A stretch of 64,000 nt of DNA from Betaproteobacteria bacterium (GTDB lineage: Bacteria; Pseudomonadota; Gammaproteobacteria; Burkholderiales; SG8-41): assembly GCA_900299145.1 (NCBI GenBank), contig OMIN01000098.1, forward strand, positions 70,081-134,080. The letters are read 5' to 3'. Made by a program: the position numbers and the translations under genes. Of this stretch, positions 53,242 to 60,941 are shown in pieces (the stretch's first letter is position 1; each line of letters starts with the position of its first letter). The notes under the pieces were generated by a model. The model ran no database searches. It was not told where the DNA came from and was given only the letters and a program-made list of their open reading frames with translations.

Positions 53242-54455
53242 GACAGCAAATCCATCAGCGTCAGTGCCACGACCTCGGTGGCCTTGTAAAGATCATCGAG
53301 CACCAGCTTCTCATCGGCACGGTGCCCGTTGGCTTCCTGCAACGTACGTGGCCCCGCGCCATACAACACGGTAGGCACGCCAGCTTCGCTGTAGTGACGC
53401 GCGTCGGTGTAGATCGGGACACCGTGCGCCGGGGCGTCCACCTGCATGACAGACTTCACATGGCGCTGCAGGGCAGTCACCCACTTTTCCTGGCCCGGCA
53501 GTGGCACAAAGGGTAGTGCCAGCAAGATGCGCCTGACGTTGACGGTGATGCCGGGCCAGCGTTTGGCGGCTGCGTGGATGCACGCGCCCAATGCGCGCTC
53601 AGCCTCGGCCGGGTTCTCTTCGGGAATCACCCGCCGGTCTATGCGAAAAGTCACCCGATCAGGCACCACATTGGTGTTGATACCGCCCGAGATAAGGCCC
53701 ACCACCATTGTGGGATGGGCGATGCCGGTGATCCGTGATCGCGTTGAAGCCAGCGATTTGCGATACGTATAGAGATCGTTCAGGATGCCTGTGGCCGCCT
53801 CCAGTGCGTCCACTCCCTTTTCGGGCATCGCGGCATGGCCAGACACGCCACGCACTTCGACTTCCACATGCAGGCAGCCGTTATGTGCCGTGGTGATGCC
53901 GTAGGCAAAGCCTGCGCACATCGCAAAATCGGGCTTGCTGATGTCCTGTTTCAGCAACCATTGCGGGCCGATGGCGCCACCTGCTTCCTCGTCATAGGTG
54001 AAATGCAGTTCCACCGTACCGTTGAGTGGCAACCCGCTTTGCTTCAGCGCCAGCAACGCCCACGTGTAGGTGGCAAAGTCGGACTTGGATACCGCAACCC
54101 CACGGCCGTACATGATGCCGTCACGCACCTCGGCCCCGTACGGGTCGGCACTCCAGCCTTCACCCGGCGGTACCACGTCGCCATGGGCATTGAGAGCAAC
54201 GACTGGCCCATCATTGCCAAAACGCTGTCGCACGACGAGATTGGTGCAACTGATCATGCCATTGGCTCTGACCACATCGTCAGGCACGCGATGTTCCTCC
54301 ACTTCAAAGCCCAATTCGCGCAGCAATGTGGCGGTACGATCCGCGTGGCGCTGGCAATCACCCGGAGGATTGTCGGAGGGAACCTTCACCAGTTCGGCGA
54401 GAAAGCGTGTCTGCGGCTCGCGCTGGCTTTGCAGGAAATTTCGAATATCGGTCAT
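53238..54455 (-). CDS. M20-family metallohydrolase (ArgE/DapE-like) inside the purine operon
   Basis: 405 residues; ATG at 54455. Zinc ligands in LNAHGDVVPPGEGW, then TYDEEAGGAIGP with the catalytic glutamate, and the dimerisation domain EVRGVSGHAAMPEKG. Related to acetylornithine deacetylases. Set eight bases after allC and overlapping puuE, it is clearly part of the purine operon, where it may cleave an N-acyl or ureido intermediate; that substrate is inferred only from position. Confidence 0.85.
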   Translation of the reverse strand: MTDIRNFLQSQREPQTRFLAELVKVPSDNPPGDCQRHADRTATLLRELGFEVEEHRVPDDVVRANGMISCTNLVVRQRFGNDGPVVALNAHGDVVPPGEGWSADPYGAEVRDGIMYGRGVAVSKSDFATYTWALLALKQSGLPLNGTVELHFTYDEEAGGAIGPQWLLKQDISKPDFAMCAGFAYGITTAHNGCLHVEVEVRGVSGHAAMPEKGVDALEAATGILNDLYTYRKSLASTRSRITGIAHPTMVVGLISGGINTNVVPDRVTFRIDRRVIPEENPAEAERALGACIHAAAKRWPGITVNVRRILLALPFVPLPGQEKWVTALQRHVKSVMQVDAPAHGVPIYTDARHYSEAGVPTVLYGAGPRTLQEANGHRADEKLVLDDLYKATEVVALTLMDLLS

Positions 54456-54462
54456 TGCACTG

Positions 54463-55692
54463 TTATGGACAAGGTTGGAAGTTTTCGATGAAGCCGAGCA
54501 GCACACGTGCACCGGCTTCGACGTCGTGTGGCGTCACCGACTCTGCCGGGTTGTGGCTGATGCCTCTCAGGCAGCGAACAAACAGCATGCCAATGTCGCA
54601 AAGCGCTTGCATCGCCATGCCATCGTGGCCCGCGCCACTGGGCAGGCGATGCACTTTGATGCCTTCCCGCGTAACTGCTGCATCGAGTTGTTGCATCAAC
54701 CATGGTGCGCAGCCGGCAATCCGGTTTTCGTGCAACACCGTCATGGCAAGCGTAACCCCGCGGCTCGCGCATATGGCCGACAGCGCATCGGTCATGTCCT
54801 GCGCTGCGCGCTGTCGCTGCGCATCCACCGGCGCGCGCACGTCGAGCGTGAAGCGCACCTTGCCGGGAATGACATTGATCGCACCTGGCAAAGCCTCCAG
54901 TTTGCCCACCGTGGCGACGAGATCGGGCTCCGAACTGGCTCGACCCTCGATGGCCAGCACGCATTCAGCAGCAGCGGCGAGCGCGTCGCGGCGCAGATGC
55001 ATGGGCACAGTGCCGGAATGCCCGGCCATGCCCTCGATTTCGATCTGGTAGCGCGTGGCGCCATTGATTGCCGTGACCACGCCCACTGGCAGATGCAGTG
55101 ACTCCAGCACCGGGCCTTGCTCGATATGTAACTCGACATAGGCCAGAATGGCCTTGCGGTCGCGAGCGGCCTCGTGCACGCGCGCTGAATCAAGGCCATA
55201 GTCACGCAACGCATCGCGTAGCGTGATGCCGCCGGCGTCGACGGTATCGAGTGTCTCCCGCTTGAAGGTGCCGGCTACGGCGCGGCTGCCAATCAGCGTG
55301 GAGCCGAAGCGCACGCCTTCCTCATCAGCAAACCCCAGGACTTCAACCGCAAATGGCAGCCGTTTGCCGCGTGCATGCAGCGCGGCCACGCATTCGATGG
55401 CACTGATCACACCCAGCATGCCGTCGTAGCGCCCCGCATCGCGCACGGTGTCGAGGTGCGAGCCCATCAGCAGGGCGGGGGCATCGGGACCCATCGCTTC
55501 GTAACGCCCGCATACATTGCCGATGGCGTCAATACGCGCCGTCATGCCAGCTTCCTGCATCCAGGCCAGCACCAGATCGTTGGCCGCGCGCATTTGTGGT
55601 GTCAGGTAGCGGCGCGTGAGCGCACCCGGTGTTTCCGAGCAGCGTGCCAGCGCATCGCAGCGCGCCAGTATGCGTTGTGCGGAGACCATCAT
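54463..55692 (-). CDS. allC: allantoate amidohydrolase
   Basis: 409 residues; overlaps the gntR stop by four bases (ATGA). M20-type hydrolase of the AllC/hydantoinase group: LLMGSHLDTVRDAGRYDG with the metal-binding histidine and aspartate, GFADEEGVRFGSTLIGSRA, YVELHIEQGPVLES, and GMAGHSGTVPM in the lid domain. Turns allantoate into ureidoglycine and ammonia. N-carbamoyl amino acid hydrolases are close relatives, but the neighbours favour allantoate. Confidence 0.88.
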   Translation of the reverse strand: MMVSAQRILARCDALARCSETPGALTRRYLTPQMRAANDLVLAWMQEAGMTARIDAIGNVCGRYEAMGPDAPALLMGSHLDTVRDAGRYDGMLGVISAIECVAALHARGKRLPFAVEVLGFADEEGVRFGSTLIGSRAVAGTFKRETLDTVDAGGITLRDALRDYGLDSARVHEAARDRKAILAYVELHIEQGPVLESLHLPVGVVTAINGATRYQIEIEGMAGHSGTVPMHLRRDALAAAAECVLAIEGRASSEPDLVATVGKLEALPGAINVIPGKVRFTLDVRAPVDAQRQRAAQDMTDALSAICASRGVTLAMTVLHENRIAGCAPWLMQQLDAAVTREGIKVHRLPSGAGHDGMAMQALCDIGMLFVRCLRGISHNPAESVTPHDVEAGARVLLGFIENFQPCP

Positions 55693-56426
55693 GTCCGCGC
55701 CGGCAACAGGGCTGCGCGCAGGTCGAGTGGCTCGCCCCCCCGCCCCCCGGCCTTCAGATCACGCTCGACATGCGCCAGATGCTCGTCCATGAGGCGCACG
55801 GCCAGTATGGCATCGCGCTTTCTGACGGCATCCACCAGCGCCGCGTATTCATCTGACGAACAGGCAGCGGAGCGCGACGTCTGAAACAGCAGGGTTGCCA
55901 GTGACGAGCGGCGCACCAACTCCCCCAGCATGTCAGCCATCACCTGATTGCCGGCCATGCGCGCGATGCGCACATGAAACTCTCCGAGCAGGCGATTACG
56001 CCTGGCGGTGTCTTGGCCGCGAATCGCGGCCTGCTCCTCCCGCATGTGATCACGCAGGGCCGACAGATGCTCGCGCGTGGCACTGGCGGCAAAGCGCTCG
56101 ATCAGCACCCGTTCCATGATCCGGCGCGCATCGAACAACTCGCGGGCCTCGCGGGCGTCTGGCTTGGCCACGAAAGCTCCGCGTGCCGGCTGCAGGGTGA
56201 CAAGCTTTTCCTGTGCAAGGCGTATCAGTGCCTGGCGAACCTTGGTACGCGATACACCGAACACCTCCGCCAGTGCCTCCTCGCCCAGCTTGGCGCCGGG
56301 CAACAGGCGATGCTCGATAACCGCGTCCGTGATGCGCGAGGCTATAGCTTCCGTGGTCGATGCGCTTCCATTGCGCGGGCGAGCCGGGGCGGGGCGGGAA
56401 GCGCGCGTGGTTGCAAGGCCGATCAT
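55689..56426 (-). CDS. GntR-family (FCD) regulator of the purine genes
   Basis: 245 residues, ATG at 56426. N-terminal winged helix (LGEEALAEVFGVSRTKVRQALIRLAQEKLVTLQPARGAFVA) and a C-terminal helical FCD ligand domain with REARELFDARRIMERVLIERFA and GEFHVRIARMAGN metal-site residues. First gene of the minus-strand operon and divergent from uraD; two TGTATACA sites lie in the gap. Confidence 0.9.
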   Translation of the reverse strand: MIGLATTRASRPAPARPRNGSASTTEAIASRITDAVIEHRLLPGAKLGEEALAEVFGVSRTKVRQALIRLAQEKLVTLQPARGAFVAKPDAREARELFDARRIMERVLIERFAASATREHLSALRDHMREEQAAIRGQDTARRNRLLGEFHVRIARMAGNQVMADMLGELVRRSSLATLLFQTSRSAACSSDEYAALVDAVRKRDAILAVRLMDEHLAHVERDLKAGGRGGEPLDLRAALLPART

Positions 56427-56434
56427 CTAGATAT

Positions 56435-56442
56435 TGTATACA
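56435..56442. promoter_or_regulatory. TGTATACA palindrome, probable GntR operator (site 1)
   Basis: A perfect eight-base palindrome nine bases upstream of the gntR ATG, embedded in ATTGTATACACG. The same eight bases recur at 56525. GntR/FCD repressors often bind short palindromes of this kind. Confidence 0.65.
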
Positions 56443-56524
56443 CGTTGTTTGCGCACTTCAACGAGGCATCAGAGGAAAATGTGCACCAATAGCGGGAACA
56501 CTTGGACAGATCAGAGCAATTGAC

Positions 56525-56532
56525 TGTATACA
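56525..56532. promoter_or_regulatory. TGTATACA palindrome, probable GntR operator (site 2)
   Basis: Second copy, in CTGTATACAATT, 23 bases before the uraD ATG and 90 bases from site 1. The pair would let one regulator control both divergent operons. Confidence 0.65.
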
Positions 56533-56554
56533 ATTTTGCGGCTAATGTTCCTGC

Positions 56555-57067
56555 ATGAATCGGCTAGACGAGATCAACGGTGCTGACCTGCCACGCTGCA
56601 TCCAGTTGCTTGGGGGGGTTTTCGAACATTCACCCTGGGTTGCCGAACATGCCGCCACGGCGCGACCGTTCGCGTCGGGCGAGCATCTGCATCGGACGAT
56701 GTTGCAGGCCGTCATGCAGGCCGGCGTGGACAAGCGACTGGCACTGATACGGGCTCACCCTGAACTGGCGGGACGTGAGGCGGTGGAAGGGGGAATGACC
56801 CCAGACTCCACCAGTGAGCAGGGACGTTTGGGGCTGACCGCGTTGCCCAAGGCTGAGTTCGATCGCATTACGCAATTGAACCGGGCTTATCGCGAGAAAT
56901 TCGGTTTCCCCTGCATTGTGGCACTCAAATTGCATGACACGCGTGACACCGTATTGGCGCAGATGGCGCAGCGGCTCGCAAACGATCGTGACACCGAGAT
57001 CGCCAACGCACTGGAGCAAATTGGCCACATAACGCGCGCGCGCGTGGATAGACTGCTGGAGACTTGA
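56555..57067 (+). CDS. uraD: OHCU decarboxylase
   Basis: 170 residues. 2-oxo-4-hydroxy-4-carboxy-5-ureidoimidazoline decarboxylase: the catalytic histidine in [22 protein letters not shown] and [13 protein letters not shown] are the family signatures. Produces S-allantoin, the PuuE substrate. Its stop is one base before the uraH ATG. Confidence 0.92.
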   Translation: MNRLDEINGADLPRCIQLLGGVFEHSPWVAEHAATARPFASGEHLHRTMLQAVMQAGVDKRLALIRAHPELAGREAVEGGMTPDSTSEQGRLGLTALPKAEFDRITQLNRAYREKFGFPCIVALKLHDTRDTVLAQMAQRLANDRDTEIANALEQIGHITRARVDRLLET

Positions 57068-57068
57068 C

Positions 57069-57422
57069 ATGGGACGACTGACAACGCATGTGCTCGACAC
57101 TGCGCATGGCAAACCGGCCGCCGGCATGCACATCGAGTTTTCCGCGCGCGACGGGGCGGGATGGAAGCTCATCAAACGCATCGCGACCAACGCCGATGGC
57201 CGCACTGATGAGCCACTGCTGTCTGGCGATGCAATGCAGGCAGGGGAATATCAGTTGCTGTTTCATGCCGGAGACTACTTTCGCCAGCTCGGCGCCGCAC
57301 TGCCGCAGCCTGCGTTTCTGGATCGCGTGCCGCTCATCTTCGGCATTGCTGATGCGAGCGCGCATTACCACGTGCCCTTGCTTTGCAGTCCATGGTCGTA
57401 TTCCACCTATCGTGGCAGTTAA
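57069..57422 (+). CDS. uraH: 5-hydroxyisourate hydrolase
   Basis: 117 residues, transthyretin-related. N-terminal [17 protein letters not shown] with the catalytic histidine, an arginine in the middle strand, [19 protein letters not shown] at the C-terminus with the family's YRGS end. Acts between PuuD and UraD. Confidence 0.93.
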   Translation: MGRLTTHVLDTAHGKPAAGMHIEFSARDGAGWKLIKRIATNADGRTDEPLLSGDAMQAGEYQLLFHAGDYFRQLGAALPQPAFLDRVPLIFGIADASAHYHVPLLCSPWSYSTYRGS

Positions 57423-57426
57423 CCCA

Positions 57427-57444
57427 TAAGATATTGTTTTTAAA
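57427..57444 (+). repeat. AT-rich boundary motif, copy 19
   Basis: TAAGATATTGTTTTTAAA, running into AAAGGAAAA and the ATG at 57453. Confidence 0.62.
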
Positions 57445-57452
57445 GGAAAAAT

Positions 57453-58427
57453 ATGCGCTCACAAAAGTCAGCTGCAAGTATCCTTGGAGGCATTTTGCTG
57501 TCGGTGCCGATCGTGACATGGTCACAAGCCTGGCCTACCAAGCCGGTACGCGTCATTGTGACGTTTGCGCCAGGCGGTTCCAGCGACGTGGTGGCCCGGC
57601 TGTTGTCGGGCCCACTGCAACAGAAGCTGGGGCAAACCGTGGTGGTCGATAACAAAGGCGGCGCCGGTGGCACCATCGGCGCAGCAGAGGCAGCACGTGC
57701 GCCGGCGGATGGCTACACCTTCCTGCTGTCGAACAGCGCGCCCATTTCGATCTCGCCGTTCATGCTCGACAAGCCGCCCTATGATCCTGTAAAGAGCTTC
57801 AATCACATTGCCTATATCGGCTCGGTGGCCCATGTGTTTGTGCTGCATCCTTCCGTGCCCGCAAAAAGCGTGAAGGAGCTGGTGGCGTGGCTCAAGGTAC
57901 AGAAGGACCCCGTCAATTACGGCTCCGGCGGCATCGGCTCCATCGGACACATCATCGGCGAAGTGTTCAAGGGTGAGCACAAGCTTGCCATCGAGCACGT
58001 GGGTTACAAGGGCTCATCCCCGATGCATACTGACTTGATCGGCGGACGGCTGAAATTCGCCATCGATACCCTGCCGCAGAACGTGCCCTACATGCAGGAT
58101 GGCCGCCTGCGTGCGGTGGCCGTGACGTCGCCCACGCGCGCGGGTATTTCGCCTGACGTGCCGACGGTTATCGAGGCGGGACAACCCAGGCTGGTTGCTG
58201 AAAACTTCCTCGGCATATCATCACCGGCGGGTATCGACGCGGGTATTGCCAATCGGTTTCACGGCGTGATGCAGGAAGTACTGGCCGACCCGACGATCAT
58301 CAAGCGGCTCGAAGACCTTGGTGTATATGGCCGCAAAATGAGCGTGGCCGAGTTCAACGCCTTTGTCGCGAAGCAGGTCAAAGAGTGGGCGCCGTTGGTC
58401 AAGGCATCTGGTGCAAAACTGAACTGA
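57453..58427 (+). CDS. Bug/TctC-type receptor inside the purine cluster
   Basis: 324 residues; ATG at 57453 with AAAGGAAAA upstream. Signal peptide (ILGGILLSVPIVTWSQA), then WPTKPVRVIVTFAPGGSSD, VVDNKGGAGGTIG, ADGYTFLLSNSAPISIS and EHVGYKGSSPM. Its TGA overlaps the next ATG by one base. Lodged between uraH and a second transthyretin-like gene, it may bind a purine-derived carboxylate such as allantoate; inference from position only. Confidence 0.87.
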   Translation: MRSQKSAASILGGILLSVPIVTWSQAWPTKPVRVIVTFAPGGSSDVVARLLSGPLQQKLGQTVVVDNKGGAGGTIGAAEAARAPADGYTFLLSNSAPISISPFMLDKPPYDPVKSFNHIAYIGSVAHVFVLHPSVPAKSVKELVAWLKVQKDPVNYGSGGIGSIGHIIGEVFKGEHKLAIEHVGYKGSSPMHTDLIGGRLKFAIDTLPQNVPYMQDGRLRAVAVTSPTRAGISPDVPTVIEAGQPRLVAENFLGISSPAGIDAGIANRFHGVMQEVLADPTIIKRLEDLGVYGRKMSVAEFNAFVAKQVKEWAPLVKASGAKLN

Positions 58428-58777
58428 TGCCCGGCGTATCGATACACGTTGTAGATGTCTCGCGCGGCGTGGTCGCAGCTGGCATGCGCGTGGCGCTCTA
58501 TAAGTTGGCACCGGAGCGTACGCTGATTGCCGAAGGCGTGCTAGCCGTCAACGGGCAGCTCAACGCCAGTGCGCTTGGTGCGACCATGGCAATAGGCGAG
58601 TACGAGGCGGTGTTTCACATCGCCCAGTGGTATCGCGAGCAGAGTGTCGCACTGCCAACCATGCCGTTTCTGGACGTGGTGTATTATCGTTTTGGGATCG
58701 ACAATCCGGAGCAGCACTACCACTTGCCGTTCAAGTGCACGCCTTGGGGATATTCGTGTTTTCGGGGTGGAGCGTAG
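58427..58777 (+). CDS. transthyretin-like paralogue with altered C-terminus
   Basis: 116 residues, same fold and length as UraH: SIHVVDVSRGVVAAGMRVALY with the N-terminal histidine, and HYHLPFKCTPWGYSCFRGGA at the end. The terminal YRGS of true hydroxyisourate hydrolases has become FRGGA. It may be a hydrolase with changed specificity or a ligand-binding relative. Coupled to the upstream tctC gene. Confidence 0.82.
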   Translation: MPGVSIHVVDVSRGVVAAGMRVALYKLAPERTLIAEGVLAVNGQLNASALGATMAIGEYEAVFHIAQWYREQSVALPTMPFLDVVYYRFGIDNPEQHYHLPFKCTPWGYSCFRGGA

Positions 58778-59335
58778 TCAGGACGACTTGCCCGGCGCGG
58801 CGAGTTTGAGTTCCATCTGTGGCCTGTCCTTGATGGGCGTCGAGAATTGATACTCGATATCCCACGGGAAGTGTATCCACTTGTTTTGCTTGAATTCCTT
58901 GACGAACGTGTCCACCGTGGGCCGGCCTGCGGGCTTGGCGTAAAGCGTAGCAAAGTGCGCCTTGGGGATCATCTTGCGCACGGCTTGCGCGGTTTTGCCG
59001 GTATCAACAAGGTCATCAATCAGCAGCCAGCCCTCACCACTGTTATCGTCGCCTCCATTGTTACCAAAACCCTTGAGCACCTGCAGGTCACCGATGACAT
59101 TCTCCGCACCGCCTGCAGTAGCCGAGCCGTAGCTCACCACGCACACGGTGTCGATCAGGCGGATGTCGAGTTCGCGCGCCACCAGCGCCGCCGGTATCAG
59201 CCCGCCGCGAGTGATGGCGATGATGCCTTTCCAGCGCGTGGCCTGCTCGTGCAACAGCAGCGACAGAAACCGGGCATCGCGGTGCAATTCGGGCCAGGAA
59301 ATAACAATATCGTCTTCATACGGGTTTCGAATCAT
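58778..59335 (-). CDS. gpt: xanthine-guanine phosphoribosyltransferase
   Basis: 185 residues, ATG at 59335. Gpt signatures: WPELHRDARFLSLLL, KGIIAITRGGLIPAALVAREL, and the PRPP loop WLLIDDLVDTGKTAQAVRKM; ending VDTFVKEFKQNKWIHFPWD. Salvages xanthine and guanine with PRPP. It is nine bases downstream of an ABC permease gene on the same strand, so transport and salvage look co-expressed. Confidence 0.9.
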   Translation of the reverse strand: MIRNPYEDDIVISWPELHRDARFLSLLLHEQATRWKGIIAITRGGLIPAALVARELDIRLIDTVCVVSYGSATAGGAENVIGDLQVLKGFGNNGGDDNSGEGWLLIDDLVDTGKTAQAVRKMIPKAHFATLYAKPAGRPTVDTFVKEFKQNKWIHFPWDIEYQFSTPIKDRPQMELKLAAPGKSS

Positions 59336-59344
59336 CCGCGCACC

Positions 59345-60115
59345 CTATCTGTTCTGCCCACGGAATGCCCAGCCGGTAAAACGCTGTTCAATGATGACGG
59401 TCAGGCCATAGAGCACAATACCCAGAAACGCCAGCACCAGCAGCCCGGCAAACACAATGGGCACCTGAAAGCCGGCTTGTGCATCGAGCATCAACTTGCC
59501 GATGCCCTTGTTGGCGCCAACGGTTTCTGAAACGACCGCCCCCACGAACGCCAGCGTGATGGCGACTTTCAGCGAGCCAAAAAAGTATGGCATGGAGCGC
59601 GGAACGCCGACTTTGCGCATGATGTCCATTTTGGAAGCTCCCAGCGCGCGCAGCACGTCCTCCAGCTCGGGCTCGGTGGTTGCCAGCCCCGTGGCCACAT
59701 TGACCACGATGGGGAAGAATGAAATCAGAAACGCCGTGATCACCGCCGGCACTTCACCAAGGCCAAACCACAGGATCAGCACCGGCACCACCGCCACTTT
59801 GGGCACTGAATTGAAGCCCACCAACACGGGGTAGACACCGGCGTAGATGGCGCGATGCCAACCAACCGCAATGCCGAGCAGCAGACCAAATACCGTGGCG
59901 ATGGCGAAGCCCGCCAGCGTCGTCCACAACGTCACCCAGGAATTTTCGACGATGGGCGTGCGGAATTTCCATAACGCAGCGAAAATTTCAGAGGGCGCGG
60001 GCAGAATGGTCGGCGGTATCTTGATCAGGTGGCAGGCGAGCTCCCACAGAAAAAATAGAGCCAGGGTGAAGGCGAGCGGCGGCAGTACACGGGTGGTGAG
60101 ATATTCGCGGTTCAT
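59345..60115 (-). CDS. ABC transporter permease (SsuC/TauC type)
   Basis: 256 residues, about six membrane helices, with the ATPase-contact loop EPELEDVLRALGASKMDIMRKVGVPRSMPYF. Its ATG shares one base with the ATPase stop. Member of the nitrate/taurine/pyrimidine importer class. Confidence 0.9.
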   Translation of the reverse strand: MNREYLTTRVLPPLAFTLALFFLWELACHLIKIPPTILPAPSEIFAALWKFRTPIVENSWVTLWTTLAGFAIATVFGLLLGIAVGWHRAIYAGVYPVLVGFNSVPKVAVVPVLILWFGLGEVPAVITAFLISFFPIVVNVATGLATTEPELEDVLRALGASKMDIMRKVGVPRSMPYFFGSLKVAITLAFVGAVVSETVGANKGIGKLMLDAQAGFQVPIVFAGLLVLAFLGIVLYGLTVIIEQRFTGWAFRGQNR

Positions 60116-60897
60116 CAGTGCCGCCCCCCAATCAACGACCTAAGTTCATGTACAATGTCCTGAAACGGCTGCGTGTAGGTGACCTCCAGATCGCGCGGGC
60201 GCGGGATGTTGACCTCGCAGCGCTTGACGATGCGTCCCGGCCGGTTGGACATGACATACACCGTGTCGGCGAGAAACACCGCTTCGCGCAGATCGTGGGT
60301 TACCAGCATCACCGTCACATGACGTTCGGCCTGGATGTCTCGCAGCGCACACCAAAGCTCCTCGCGCGTGAAGGCGTCGAGTGCACCGAACGGTTCGTCA
60401 AGCATGAGGATGTCCGGCTCATGGATCAACGCGCGGCAAATGGACGTGCGCTGCTGCATGCCCCCGGAGAGCTCCCACGGGTGCTTCTCGGTGAAGCCGG
60501 TGAGACCCACCGAATTCAACAATTTGATGGCTTTCTCGCGATACTGCGCGCGTTCACGTCCCATGCGCGAGCGATGAGGTTCGACGATCTCCAGCGGCAG
60601 CAGCACATTGTCCACGGCATTGCGCCACGGCAGCAGGTTGCTGTTCTGAAATGCCATGCCCACCGAGGGTAACGGCCCTTTCACCGGCTTGCCTTCCACC
60701 GTGAGCGTGCCTGATGCCGGCGGATGCAGGCCGGAAATCAGCTTCATCAACGAACTTTTGCCGCAGCCGGACGGGCCGACTACGGCGATGAATTCGCCCT
60801 TGCTGACTGTCAAGGTTACGTCCTCGATGGCGCGCACTGCGTGCGCACCACGGCCATAGGCCATGGAGACGTTCGTGAGTTCAACAAGAGCAGGCAT
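60115..60897 (-). CDS. ABC transporter ATPase (SsuB/TauB type)
   Basis: 260 residues with Walker A VVGPSGCGKSSLMKLI near residue 39, Q-loop GMAFQNSNLLPWRN, signature LSGGMQQRTSICRALI, Walker B DILMLDEPFGALD and the H-loop in VTHDLREAV. Powers uptake with the adjacent permease and binding protein. Confidence 0.93.
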   Translation of the reverse strand: MPALVELTNVSMAYGRGAHAVRAIEDVTLTVSKGEFIAVVGPSGCGKSSLMKLISGLHPPASGTLTVEGKPVKGPLPSVGMAFQNSNLLPWRNAVDNVLLPLEIVEPHRSRMGRERAQYREKAIKLLNSVGLTGFTEKHPWELSGGMQQRTSICRALIHEPDILMLDEPFGALDAFTREELWCALRDIQAERHVTVMLVTHDLREAVFLADTVYVMSNRPGRIVKRCEVNIPRPRDLEVTYTQPFQDIVHELRSLIGGRH

Positions 60898-60904
60898 GGC
60901 TAAA

Positions 60905-60936
60905 TAAGCCCTTCCCCCATATTGGTGAAGGGCTTA
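60905..60936 (-). promoter_or_regulatory. intercistronic hairpin between binding-protein and ATPase genes
   Basis: Perfect ten-base inverted repeat TAAGCCCTTC / GAAGGGCTTA around a 12-base loop, without a T run on the minus strand. Such hairpins often stabilise the binding-protein part of an ABC operon transcript. Confidence 0.7.
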
Positions 60937-60941
60937 GTGAG

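Noticed and set aside
1647-57444. AT-rich motif considered as a DNA uptake sequence, a sigma-70 promoter, or a CRISPR repeat
   Set aside because: It does not match known uptake sequences, copies are not regularly spaced with spacers, and the mixed orientation and contact with start codons do not fit a fixed -35/-10 promoter.
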